From Entamoeba invadens IP1 (lineage: Eukaryota > Evosea > Mastigamoebida > Endamoebidae): DNA of 43,345 nt. The stretch lies in assembly GCF_000330505.1 (NCBI RefSeq), contig NW_004191695.1:68225-111569 (forward strand). The letters run 5' to 3'. Made by a program: the position numbers and the translations under genes. Positions 1-10,064 of the stretch are shown one piece after another (positions within the stretch are counted from its first letter, which is position 1; each line of letters starts with the position of its first letter). Below the pieces are notes generated by a model. That model saw only the letters and a program-made list of their open reading frames with translations, was not told the DNA's origin and ran no database searches.

Positions 1-314
1 GAGCCGTATATGATAGATTTCCCGAAATTGCACTTTTGAAACTAATTACATCAACATTGTCTATAATATGATTAACTGAAAACGTGTATACAACAATATT
101 AAAATTGAAAGAACTAAAAAATTTGAACCAAAAAGTAGTTTAACAAAAAATAATAAATTAAAGAACAAAATTGTTAATATTATCCAAAACAAATAATTGG
201 TATTTTTTATGATAAACAAATCATTTGAAGTTTGAAAATTGGGGCAGTTTTTTAATGTTATCTGGTGGACAAATAAATAGCAATAATTTTATATAAACAT
301 CACATTAAGTAAAC
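1..314. other. Intergenic, no gene seen
   Basis: AT-rich sequence with no credible reading frame on either strand. Its last ten bases, 305-314, are the left target-site duplication of the adjacent MITE. Confidence 0.6.
305..314. repeat. Left target-site duplication of the 440-bp MITE
   Basis: TTAAGTAAAC here is repeated exactly at 755-764, directly outside the opposite terminal inverted repeat. Confidence 0.85.
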
Positions 315-754
315 GGGGCAGACCTTTCCCACCCTCACCCAGTCTAAATATAGAATTAATTTACTATATTTTATAATTTTATAATTATAATTATAGTAAA
401 TGGGCGTTTTGGATAATATTAGGTCTGGTTCCCGAATTCAATAAATGCCGAAAAATCACCTCGAGTTAGTGGAAACCGAGTGAGACGGAGCATTGAAAAG
501 AAGGTTCTGAAGGCCGCACTCAAACAGTCTGTTTGTGCACAGTTTCACCCACTTTCCAAGTCCTCCCTTGGCGCGGATCCCCCCTGACCCCCCGCAAGCG
601 GGGGGAACCACATCCGCGTCCACACAGTACGGACAAGAAAAGTGGGTGACATGGGGACGCACAAACAGTGGCTGAAAAGTGGACTCCCTTCAAAAAACAC
701 TCGCTGCAAATATTTTATTTTGGTAAACGGGTGAAGGTGGGAAAGGTCTACCCC
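315..754. mobile_element. Non-autonomous DNA transposon (Mutator-like MITE) with 10-bp TSD
   Basis: The two ends are near-perfect terminal inverted repeats of about 26 bp (315-340 and 729-754, starting GGGG and differing at two positions). The same ten bases, TTAAGTAAAC, flank both sides (305-314 and 755-764). A target duplication of 9-10 bp is the hallmark of Mutator-like elements, which are known in Entamoeba. That assignment rests on duplication length only. The element encodes no transposase. The right half is strikingly GC-rich, with a C-run/G-run hairpin near 577-608. The left half holds an AT palindrome (about 359-404). A truncated relative lies in opposite orientation at 20599-20797. 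A 68-codon frame on the minus strand inside it is a by-product of the GC-rich part. Confidence 0.85.
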
Positions 755-764
755 TTAAGTAAAC
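755..764. repeat. Right target-site duplication of the 440-bp MITE
   Basis: Exact copy of 305-314, immediately after the CCCC end of the right terminal inverted repeat. Confidence 0.85.
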
Positions 765-2638
765 AGCAAAAAAATAATGAAACAATTAAGATATATTTTT
801 TTGTACCACTTTTAGAAATATTGTAATAATCAATAAAGGTTATTAAATAACCTTTAAATAGAGACTGTAGATTTATTCACAGCTTGTATATTTTACGCCA
901 TCATAATTTAAACAATATTGCATATTACATTTAAACCTTTAAAACAATTGTTAAACATGACATGATACAAAAACAAATAAATTGAAAACATATGATTTTT
1001 AATTCAATGTAACTTTTTATATATGTCGACACATATTTAATATTAATTTTTGAATATTTGTTTTTAAGACTCTTTGTTTATAACAGAACAAAGATGCTCA
1101 CCAACTTTAATACATTTGTAATAACCTTTTTTATGAATTTGGCAAAATATTTAATTATTATGATCTGAACTTATGGAGTAAAGACCAACAAATCATTAGT
1201 TGAAATTATTCATTTATATTTGAGTTGTTGTTTTCAATTTGAGTATATAATATCAACATTATATCGAATAAAATTTGTTTAAAAGTATATGATTCTCATT
1301 ATTTTTATGATCATTCAAATTTATGAAGTACCCACAAAATATAATTAGTTCAACACAAAAGTTGAATTAACAAGCTATATCATATGGATTTACATACTCA
1401 GGTTTTATAACGTAATGAAAATATTAACAATTTTTGTTTTTTTTTTCGATTCAATTAAAAATAAATAACTATTAAAACTTAGACTACGGAAAAAAGATCT
1501 TAATATCTCATGTGCATGTATTTGTAAGCTTAAGTCAAAAGATAAAAATGCTGTAAAATGTGATATTTATTATTTTCATGTTATCATTTAAAAATTTAAT
1601 TTGATTTCACATGTTTACATAGTTGATAGTTATTATGTTTTAAGACTGTTTTTTAAAACAAAAGAGTAGCAAAAAAAACAATTATTTATAAATTATTGTT
1701 TTTAAATAATTTTCAAAATAATAAATACACCCAGTTATTTCAATAATAAATGTTGTGATGTTGTCAAAATACGTGTGTTTACTGTTGTATGTTGTAATAT
1801 CAAAAAAATAATTTTTAATTGTATTTATTATCTTATTAACACGTAATTATAGACAATAAGTTTTAACTTATGATGAACATTAACGTAGTTAAACAATGAA
1901 ATAAGTTACAATTGATAATATTTGACTTTTCTTCGTTTTAACAAAATGTCACATCAATAACAGAAAAGTTACAATCAATATTTGAGAATAACAATGTCAT
2001 TAACAGTAATCATTCAACTTGAAATTTTATTTAACTGTTCGTATATATTAACAATTATGTATGTTTGTTAATAATTTATTTAAACGTTTTAATGTGTTGA
2101 AACTTTGTTGTGTAAATAATTGAAAACATTTTTTATTTAGGATTAATATTATTTGTTTTTTTTCACAGTTTATTTTAATAACCATTTTTACAAAATTTGA
2201 CAAAAAATGCATTTTTGATCATAATTTGGATTTTTGACAAAAACAAAAAAAATTCAAAGTTTTGGGGTTTTTTATATATTTTTTTTCAAACTTGATTCAG
2301 TTTTACAGTTTATGATTTTGTGTCTTAATAATTTTGTTTAAATAAATAAATCCCAAAAGTGGAGATGAAGCTATTAAAAATTATTAAATTCTTGAATGGG
2401 ATTTTTTTCAGTTTGAAAAAAAATAGAAAAAAACTTCAGTTCACAAACTGCAAAGCACTAGTTTCTGTTTGTTTTTATTCTTTCCAAAAACAATAATATT
2501 AACTATAATATTGTTGTTTTTGTCTTCACAAATTGATTTTATTATTTTGAGACTATAAAAATAAAAAAATAATAAATTATTAATTATTTCTTGGTTTTGA
2601 TTGTGAATTAATTTTTGTTTAAAAATAACAAATAATTA
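765..2638. other. Long AT-rich intergenic stretch
   Basis: About 1.9 kb of A/T homopolymer-rich sequence. No coding-like composition was found on either strand. A weak T-run inverted repeat lies around 2276-2290 and 2409-2423 but is too poor to call an element. Confidence 0.6.
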
Positions 2639-2887
2639 CAGTCAAAGGCGTCTATTTGTCGTGAATCCAGCAGAAAAACGTATCTATTTGTCGTAATGAG
2701 TGAATTTTGTAGAAAATTCTATTTAATATTAAAACTTATTTTTTATAAAAAATTTAGTTTTTAATTCAACAAAAGTTACAGATTCGAAAACAAAATATTT
2801 AATTGTCGTACACCAAATGATTGGCATTTGTGCGACAATTAAGCAAGTTTGACAATTATAATTACGACAAATGGACGCCTTTGACTG
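2639..2887. mobile_element. Tc1/mariner-type MITE, family A copy 1
   Basis: The termini are inverted repeats beginning CAGTCAAAGGCGTC. The left end runs from 2639 and its complement ends at 2887, about 24 bp with two or three mismatches. The left flank is TA (2637-2638). The right flank reads GA, as if one base of a TA duplication had mutated. Length is 249 bp with no coding capacity. The same element occurs at 36437-36687 in the same orientation, with shared interior sequence. TA target sites and CAGT ends fit Tc1/mariner-type elements. Confidence 0.8.
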
Positions 2888-2946
2888 GACTTAATTCTTC
2901 CTTAGTATCTTGACAACTATCAAATAAAAATGATTGTAAATAACAA

Positions 2947-3255
2947 TCATTTTAATTTCTTTACACTTTTGGAAGTGTCGTCTTCGAACCTCTCATACCC
3001 ATCGAGAACATCGACATCTTCGATATCGACGCCCTTTCCTTCCGAGACAATGAACTACAAAGAGAACCCTATCATCATCAATCCACCACATGTACAGAAC
3101 GTCGCTAAGTGACCAAACTTGGACGAGAATGGTTCGAAAATAGCAGTTCCGATCATATAAACATCAAACAAATTGCTGTTCTTGCAAATCCAAACAACTG
3201 TTATGGCTTTCTTCCAATCCGATTGACTAATACCGTCCCAATTATATCTTCTCAA
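2947..3255 (-). pseudogene. Small gene relic of unknown function, in-frame stop
   Basis: Reading the minus strand from 3255, a 66-residue frame starting MRRYNWDGISQSDWKK ends at a TAG near 3055. It continues in the same frame for about 35 more codons of acidic, host-like coding sequence (FIVSEGKGVDIEDVDV) to a TGA at 2947-2949. Codon use (GTC, GAT, GAA) resembles the genes in this window rather than the intergenic DNA. I do not recognise the protein. It may be a fragment of a longer gene with a nonsense mutation. A translated uORF or sequencing error cannot be excluded. Confidence 0.4.
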
Positions 3256-3541
3256 ATCATTTTTAAAATTATATTTATTTTATTATAAGATTACAAATTA
3301 TAACAATTATTGTGTTTTTACACATTTTTGAAATAATAATGAATCTGGTAAAATTTATTAAATTTTATAGTTATTTAGTTCTAAAAGAAGTCAGCGACTT
3401 TTGAAGTAACTCAAAAAGTCGCCAAACAGCCATTAAGTTTTATTTTTCAAAAAAATTGGTGTAAATTAAGCAAAGTTTTTTTTGATAAATAAATAAATTT
3501 ATAAAAGAAAGTGAATAAGAAAAGATCTTGGAAAAGTAAAC

Positions 3542-5046
3542 ATGGATTATCATTTTAACCCAAACAAACCCGCTTTTGGATTTCAAGCCGTCGCCCGTTG
3601 AATTAGTTTGTTGGACATTCCAAAAGAACTTCATGACTCTCTATTAAAAATTGTAAACGGCTTTCACGACTGTTATTACTATGAACGTGGACAAGAACTT
3701 GCAATGATTTTAATGCTTGAGCTGACCAGTTTGTCGCAATGTGGTCAAAATGAATTTCTAAAACTCCACAACTTCTTATATAACCCAACCGAATTTCCAA
3801 TAACAAAATTTAACATCTTACAACATTGGGCGTCAGACATTGTCACCGCTCTGTGCGAAGTCATTCAATGCAAACAAACTATCCGTTTGGAATCAAACAA
3901 GACTCAAAACCCTTCTGTTGTGACGAAGCCAAACAGTACAACTTCAATCGGAGAACGTCGCAAAGCTTTCGAATGGCATTTCTTAGACCTCACAAAACCA
4001 AAACAACAACCTCCACAGTTAGGACAAATTACTTTGACTTTATATGAGTTGGTTAAGAAGTATTACAAAAGTCTTGATATTGACATTCAGAACAGCAAGA
4101 ATGAGCAATTGGAAGCCACCAAAAAATTGGCTGAAGACTCGAGCAAATGAAGTGAAAAAACAAAAGACCGAACAGAAGACTGAAAAAAATGTTCCAAAAA
4201 CGACTGAAAAGAAAGAAGAACCCGCAAAAAAGGTTTCCGCAGAGAAAAGGAAAACAGAAATTGCGAAACCACCAAAAGAAGTTGAAGAGAAAATTTTAGA
4301 AGAGAAGAAAAAGGAAGAACCAATCGACAAATACGCCGTCTTTGAGGCTATGATGATCACTGCAAAACTGAATGACGAAATCAGAGAGACGACATTGGAC
4401 GCGTTCCTTGAAGTCTATCCAACCAACTTCCCACACCAAAATACCCAAAAAGGGAAAGACGGAAGTGGACTTATGTTGAACCAAAATTAGAAAGAAAAGT
4501 TCGTTGGAACACATCACCGACCTCTCAACAGCAAAGAAAGAAGTTAAAGAGTTCCGCGACAAAATTAAACAGAAACTTGAGTCGAACAAAAAGAAGTTGG
4601 ACAAGTGCGTTGAGATGGAAGACATGATGCGAAATAGAACGTTTGGAACCCCAAAATTCCCGACAAAGGCCGAGCACGAGATGTTACTCCGCTACAAAAA
4701 GTTGTTACCACAAGTCGACGACATTTTATATTCAGGAAAGGCCAACAGTTTGATATTAGAAATGGGCGTGACATCGAAAGAGGTTGCTTCACTTGAAGGA
4801 GATGAAGTTGATAGGTGTATGGTGTATTCTATTGGAGACTATTTAAGGGTGTGTAATCAAGAGAGTCGAATTGATGCACAAATTGAGAAGGTCAATGAAA
4901 TGATGAAGGCAGAGAGCGCACAATTAAAACAAGACTTTTGCTCAATACGAGTGTCTGAGGTGATTGAAGAAATGGAAGAGAAGATTATGTTGGCGTCTCG
5001 ACCACTTCCAGTCGATTTGGGAAAATACGAGGTGAAGTGGAGTTAA
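3542..5046 (+). pseudogene. Broken coding locus, charged coiled-coil protein of unknown function
   Basis: An ATG at 3542 opens a frame that stops at TGA 3599-3601 and continues in the same frame to 4150 (MLDIPKELHDSLLKIVNG onward). Coding then moves to another frame with a Lys/Glu-rich linker (about 4150-4480) containing a segment beginning IDKYAVFEAMM. A third frame covers 4504-5046 (MEHITDLSTAKKEVKEFRDK to KYEVKWS). The short stretch just before 4500 reads best in yet another frame (KWTYVEPKLERKVRW). So one nonsense codon and at least two or three frameshifts interrupt what looks like one gene of about 1.5 kb. All three segments have host-like codon use and the predicted protein is charged and helical. 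No family is recognised. Decay is the simplest reading. Poor base calling is the alternative. Confidence 0.65.
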
Positions 5047-5562
5047 GTGTTAGAAGTTAAAATTACTAATTTTTACTATAGAATTGGTTCTTTGTTTTTA
5101 TAAAAAGTGTTTTTTTAAAAACTTTTTATTAACACTTTTATAACCCAAATTTTTTAAATGGCTTGTTTAAAGAAGATATGGTATTTACTCAATTTGAAAC
5201 TGGAAATTTGTCTTGCCATCTCTCTAATTAAAGTGATCAATTCAAAAAAATGCATTAAAATTATAATTAAGCATTTTTAAATATTCAATAAAAAGGATTT
5301 GTTTTATTTATTTTCAGTTTTTTAAAGCTTTTATAATTACCTTCAATTAAAATCATTATTTTCTTGACGAAGGAAACGCCAATTCGAGTGAGTAATTAAA
5401 TAAGTGGAATATTGTACTATTTTAATATAAGAAGACACAATAAAAGAAATTATATTTTTCAAATTAAAAAATTTTAAATATTAGTGATGTTATATATATT
5501 ATACACTCATTTTTATTTATTCGAATGTAACGATAAATACAAAAACAATAAAAATAATGTGA
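5047..5562. other. Intergenic between two convergent loci
   Basis: AT-rich, with no gene seen. Around 5097-5145 a weak imperfect hairpin (TTTTATAAAAAGTG and its complement) follows the stop codon of the upstream locus. Confidence 0.5.
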
Positions 5563-7125
5563 TTACTTTTCACTAAATTTCTTTGCTTTCTTCTTACTCC
5601 ATTTAGTAGCGGTCTGATTAACAGCCCACGCTTCGTCGTTATCTTCCTCGAGTCTATTTTCCATGTCATCTGCATAAGTATTATATTCTGATTGCATTAC
5701 CTGTTTAGAGACTTGTTGTGCCTGTCTGAACATCCCAATATTTTCTTTAGCTCTTTCAATAGATCCTCTTCTTTTGTGTTCAGCAGTTTGCTGAATGTAA
5801 TACGTCTGCAACACTTCTCCATTCAAATCGACCTTTTCGTCTTCTTTAGCGACTTCGATTTTTCTTGTGATGATTCTGTAATAGACTCCTCCATTCTTCT
5901 TGGTGTATTTAATCCCAAGTTGAACTGTGAAAGTCTCCAATTTGTCTTCACTATTTCTCTTGGCGTATTTAAATTGGTAAGTTGTGTCATCAAGTGCGTT
6001 CCCAACATCAACGCTTTTCTTACTCACTTTTTCATTTGAAAATTCGTCCTTGACGTACAAACTTTGTGGGAGGAAAATGTCCAACACAATTTGCCTTGCG
6101 ATCAACTCGGAGTCAAGCGCACCTTTAAATGCTTCTGTGATGTTTTCTGGGTCAACAACCATCACTTGTCCATCGGTGAGTACAGCACATTCACCAATCA
6201 CTTTCATATTAGCATCACACCCCTTCACGGTATTGACATTTATTATGACGCCATTCTTTCTTGCCACTTCGCTAACATGCTGATAAAATAATTTTTCATT
6301 TTGACTTCCAGAACTTCCAAGTCCTTCATTTGCAAGACCATCAGTACACAAAATTACGGAGCCATTATTCTGTTTTCCAGCAGCAACAGTTGAGACTAAA
6401 AGTGCTGGGCCTAGAGCAGTGCAACTTCCTGGACTAAGTGCTTTGAGTGCTGAAAGGATTTTCTCAGAAGACGTTTCCAGTGTTGTTAATTCAATTTTCT
6501 CGGTTGCAACGTCGACTAAACTGTCGAAGTCATTCATAAAATGGTGATTCACAGTTATTGGTGTTTTAGTGCAGTCTCCAAGGATTGTGACAACACTATC
6601 AAATGTGACAATGCAAACCTTCTGTTGTGGATTTTCGTTTAACATTGCTTTGATTTGGTGAATCATAGCTGACTTGATCACTTCCAAAACAGAAGTACCG
6701 TTCATTGTTTTCCCATTTTTGTCGGTTGGCTGAGAACCCATAGAACCTGACACATCAATACAGAAAACAATTGTTTTGTTGTCTATGACCTTTTCGGACT
6801 CTTCTTCAACTTTTTCAAGTTTTTGAAGTTCGGGAGGAGACAAAACCAATTCTACAGTCTCTTCAGATATATAACTGTCTTTTGGAGAAGATATGTGAGT
6901 TATTGAATTACAAAAAGGACAAATTATGTTGCCATCTTCCTTAAAGGAATTAACAGTAAAATATGAACCACATGATGGACACTTTGGTGGTTCACTTTGA
7001 AGAGGTTCAATTTCGGTTTGAAGAGTTGAAAAGTTGGCAGAAATGATGTTTGTGTCAACTTTTGGAGCTCCATTTGGAGAATAACTAAAAGAACAGAAAT
7101 CTGCTTTTGAGGCCGCACACTCCAT
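5563..7125 (-). CDS. von Willebrand factor A domain protein with Sec23-like zinc pair
   Basis: A 520-residue protein. Residues 49-72 hold two CxxC pairs (C49, C52, C69, C72) like the zinc ribbon of Sec23/Sec24-type proteins. Residues about 117-300 form a vWA domain with an intact metal-ion-dependent adhesion site: DVSGS at 124-128, a Thr at 236 in SCTALGP, and Asp262 in CTDGLANEG. A beta-rich region follows, with a charged tail ending AKKFSEK. vWA domains bind ligands through the bound metal. The partner here is unknown. There is no signal peptide or membrane segment, so a cytosolic protein is likely. I chose the ATG at 7125 (MECAASK). The same frame is open for 47 codons upstream, but that part has intergenic-like composition. 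TATAAAAG lies just upstream of 7125. Confidence 0.85.
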   Translation of the reverse strand: MECAASKADFCSFSYSPNGAPKVDTNIISANFSTLQTEIEPLQSEPPKCPSCGSYFTVNSFKEDGNIICPFCNSITHISSPKDSYISEETVELVLSPPELQKLEKVEEESEKVIDNKTIVFCIDVSGSMGSQPTDKNGKTMNGTSVLEVIKSAMIHQIKAMLNENPQQKVCIVTFDSVVTILGDCTKTPITVNHHFMNDFDSLVDVATEKIELTTLETSSEKILSALKALSPGSCTALGPALLVSTVAAGKQNNGSVILCTDGLANEGLGSSGSQNEKLFYQHVSEVARKNGVIINVNTVKGCDANMKVIGECAVLTDGQVMVVDPENITEAFKGALDSELIARQIVLDIFLPQSLYVKDEFSNEKVSKKSVDVGNALDDTTYQFKYAKRNSEDKLETFTVQLGIKYTKKNGGVYYRIITRKIEVAKEDEKVDLNGEVLQTYYIQQTAEHKRRGSIERAKENIGMFRQAQQVSKQVMQSEYNTYADDMENRLEEDNDEAWAVNQTATKWSKKKAKKFSEK

Positions 7126-7360
7126 TGTATCTTTTATATTTTTGTTGCAAAAAAAAGTATTTATATAATTTGAAATATTCTTACACTTTCTTGAAGTATT
7201 TAAAAAACAAACAAACACAATATTGTTCGATAAGTGATTTATATAATCAATTAATAATTGTGGCAAAAAAGTATATATTATAATATGTATTTAAAAAAGA
7301 TACAATAAACTATATTTTGAATAGTGATGTTTATAAACATTTTATTACATTTTGTACATA

Positions 7361-7626
7361 CAGTCACTCAAGTTAGCTTAATTGAAAAAACTTGCCATCT
7401 GATTTTGTTTTTCAGTATATAGTTAATTTAGTAAATACAATTCTATATTTAATAGTTTATTTTTTTAATAATTTTATGAAAAACATTATTTAAAAAAATG
7501 TTTTGATTGATTTGGATTTAATAAATAATTTGTTAATAAAAAATATTATCAATTTGAAACCAATGAGCACTATAAAAAACAATCCCAGAAGGTAAGCTTT
7601 TCCCATAAGGATTGCTTGAGGGACTG
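7361..7626. mobile_element. TA-flanked MITE (Tc1/mariner-type)
   Basis: Both ends read TA then CAGTC(A/C)CTCAAG going inward. The left end begins at 7361 after TA 7359-7360. The right end finishes at 7626 before TA 7627-7628. The inverted similarity continues imperfectly for about 20 more bases (GAAAAAACTTGCC against GGAAAAGCTTACC). Length is 266 bp, AT-rich, and non-coding. Confidence 0.65.
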
Positions 7627-7789
7627 TAATTGTAAATGATAAACAAAATAAACTATTTATATTTTAAAATTATTATTATTTTATATTGGTTTAAATTTAA
7701 ACAGAAAAACAATAAATAATGGGGTTACTTTTTTGAACCAAACAAAAGTTTAAATTTAAAAAAAAATTAATAATTTTTTTGCGTCACTT

Positions 7790-9433
7790 TCATTTATTAA
7801 AAAGAGATAATCTGCTTGGTGTTGTTATGGTATTAAGTGAGTCACAAAGATAAAATGAATATTCACCAAATTTCTTTATATTAGATGTTATTACAACTTT
7901 ACTTAAAGATAAACACCCACTAAAACACCAATTTGGTATTGCAGTAACACCTGTTGGTAGATCAACACATTTTAAATTTTTACATCCACTAAAGCAGTAC
8001 ATCCCAATTGAATTAATGGTTTTTGGTATTACAATATCATTTAAACTATTGCATTGCATGAATAAAGAATGACCAAGTTCATTTAACAAAGAAGGCAAAA
8101 CGACACGAGTCAGTTTCGAACAAGATTTAAAACAACCATTACCAATTGAAGTGACTGAATTTGGTATTAGAATGGACTTCAATGATTTACATTCACAAAA
8201 TGTGTTGTTCCCAATGATTTGAAGTGAATTTGTCAACTCGATTGAATTAAGAGCTGAACATTTATTAAACGAACTATCATGCAGCATTATCATATTTTCA
8301 TTAAGTTGCATATTTGTTATATTGGAACAATTTTGAAATGAAGAGAACCCAATAGATGTCATTAAAACTGGAACTTCAAAGCTTTTAAGTGACAAACAAT
8401 TTCGAAAAGCATTTCCACCAATTTCACATTTTGTAATCTCGTTTGAAACATGTAAAGTCTTTGAAATGAAATCGTTCACTTTAACACTTTGAAGTGATGT
8501 ACAATTTTCAAAACAATCATATCCAATTTTATATGTTTTGTATGATAGTGTTATTTGTGTAAGATTGATACGACTCCTAAAACATGAGTCGCCATACGAT
8601 TCTATATTGCAAATCATCTCAACATAACAAAGTGAACTGCAATTCATAAAACACATTTCTGGTAATGTTGTTAATTTATTGGATAATTTTACTTTTTGAA
8701 GTAAAAAACATTCTTCAAAACATTTTATACCAATTTTTTCAACACTATTTGGAATGTCCATTTTTGTGAGAGATCGACAACAATAAAAACTCTTTATGCC
8801 AAGTGACGTGACATTTTCTGGAATTTCCAATTTACTTAATGAACTACATTTTTCAAAAAGTTCATCATTCACTTGTTTGATATCATCTGGTAAAGTCACA
8901 GAACACAGAGAAGTGCATTTTTTAAACGCCTTTTTACCAATAAAAGTTGTATCTTTTAAATTAAGACTTGTGAGTGAATAACATTTTTCAAAACATGCTT
9001 CTTCTATTCGGCATATTCCACTATGAATATTAACATCTGAAAGTTTGCCACAACACTTAAAGCATCTTTCTGGGAGAACTTTTACAAATTCTGGAATGTG
9101 GATTCTTTGCAAAGAAGTACAATACCAAAATGACATTTTTCCAATACTTGTCAGTGTATATGGAAGTACAATATTAGTAAGAGCCTCACAACACGAAAAA
9201 CAACCTTCACCAAGTGAAAATAATTTACTTTTGAATACATAAGAACTCATTTTAGAGTTTGAATAATATTTATCTTTCATTGTGTTTATATCTTCTCGAT
9301 GCAATAAATTTAATGAAGTTGTAATTTTAGAGCAAAATACCTTTTTAAAAATATAAATAGAATTTTTAAAAAGATTCACAGTTTCCAATTCGACACCAAA
9401 CATTACAACTATTTTATAAAAGTGTATACACAA
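7790..9433 (-). CDS. BspA-like leucine-rich-repeat protein, C-terminal part
   Basis: From about residue 70 to the end the protein is an unbroken run of roughly 19 repeats of about 23 residues. The pattern is CFxxCxxLxxIxIPxxVxxIGxxCF, the BspA/TpLRR (LRR_5) repeat of Entamoeba surface LRR proteins. No signal peptide or GPI signal is evident, which is usual for this family, and the cell-surface or adhesion role is inferred from E. histolytica relatives. The open frame extends upstream of 9433 without a stop to about 9538 (ETFKCAIFKLQRSE). There it meets, one base out of frame, the conserved N-terminal head encoded at 9531-9773. The two parts therefore look like one gene split by a single-base frameshift in an A-rich run. 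No Entamoeba-type intron borders (GTTTGT...TAG) are visible. Confidence 0.75.
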   Translation of the reverse strand: MCIHFYKIVVMFGVELETVNLFKNSIYIFKKVFCSKITTSLNLLHREDINTMKDKYYSNSKMSSYVFKSKLFSLGEGCFSCCEALTNIVLPYTLTSIGKMSFWYCTSLQRIHIPEFVKVLPERCFKCCGKLSDVNIHSGICRIEEACFEKCYSLTSLNLKDTTFIGKKAFKKCTSLCSVTLPDDIKQVNDELFEKCSSLSKLEIPENVTSLGIKSFYCCRSLTKMDIPNSVEKIGIKCFEECFLLQKVKLSNKLTTLPEMCFMNCSSLCYVEMICNIESYGDSCFRSRINLTQITLSYKTYKIGYDCFENCTSLQSVKVNDFISKTLHVSNEITKCEIGGNAFRNCLSLKSFEVPVLMTSIGFSSFQNCSNITNMQLNENMIMLHDSSFNKCSALNSIELTNSLQIIGNNTFCECKSLKSILIPNSVTSIGNGCFKSCSKLTRVVLPSLLNELGHSLFMQCNSLNDIVIPKTINSIGMYCFSGCKNLKCVDLPTGVTAIPNWCFSGCLSLSKVVITSNIKKFGEYSFYLCDSLNTITTPSRLSLFNK

Positions 9434-9530
9434 ACATTTTATTATTTCTAAACTTATTTTATAATTTATCCAATGTTCTATAATTTCACTGCGTTGTAAT
9501 TTAAAAATAGCACATTTGAACGTTTCTTTT

Positions 9531-9773
9531 TCATTGCATTATTTGATAATTTGTCAATGCTAAATATCCAAAACGTTCATCTTCTTTATTCCAAAGATAA
9601 AAAGTCTCAATTTTTGGAAAAAATTTAATAGTTTTTCGAGTGAGTGGAATTGGATTGTAATGAAATTTTGTCATATTACCTTGGAACTTGGTACACACAA
9701 ACTCCAAGTTGATAAAATCTTTGATTGTCAAAAAATATTGTGACACAATCATAATGTGATACTTATCAATCAT
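9531..9773 (-). pseudogene. N-terminal head of a BspA-like LRR gene, frameshifted from its body
   Basis: The 80-residue frame begins MIDKYHIMIVSQYFLTIKDF and contains FVCTKFQGNM, FHYNPIPLTRKTIKFFP and FYLWNKEDERFG. This head is shared with the proteins at 33011 and 34225 and the pseudogene at 18460-20398. The frame stops at 9531 just where the long LRR frame of 7790-9433 becomes open in another register, so this is the start of the same gene. If the frameshift is real the locus is a pseudogene. If it is an error the gene is a normal family member of about 650 residues. Confidence 0.7.
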
Positions 9774-10064
9774 TTTTATTTAAATTGTTGAAAATGAGTT
9801 GAAATAACAATCGAAATAGTTTTTTATCAAATCTTTCAACACAAAATCATTCAAAATAATTATTAGGTGCATTTTTTTAAAAATTATTATATTATAATAA
9901 TTATATAATTTCATTATTATTAAAATAAAAAAAAAATTTTTGATGAAAAATGTAATTGATTTTAATAAATAAAATTATAATAAATATTTTTACAAATCAA
10001 ATTACTTTTTTGTTTATAAAAATATAGTTGAAACACATATAAATAACTAAAGTGAAATAATTGA
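9774..10064. other. AT-rich intergenic
   Basis: Upstream region of the BspA-like gene and downstream region of the ferredoxin. No gene seen. Confidence 0.5.

Noticed and set aside
456..662. 68-codon minus-strand frame inside the first MITE
   Set aside because: It is produced by the GC-rich core of the element. A related frame recurs at the truncated copy, and nothing suggests a real protein.
2276..2423. Inverted T-run/A-run segments (TTTTTTTTCAAACT and its complement)
   Set aside because: Dominated by homopolymers, with no flanking duplication. Expected by chance in such AT-rich DNA.
5097..5145. Hairpin after the broken coiled-coil locus, as a terminator
   Set aside because: The hairpin is weak and imperfect, and intrinsic terminators do not apply to nuclear protein genes of a eukaryote.
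7126..7266. 47-codon upstream extension of the vWA protein
   Set aside because: Its composition is like the intergenic DNA and a TATA-like sequence lies within it. The downstream ATG at 7125 is a better start.
9434..9530. Intron joining the head and repeat parts of the BspA-like gene
   Set aside because: No GTTTGT-type donor or TAG acceptor in suitable positions, and the downstream register is already open right up to the junction, so a one-base shift is simpler.
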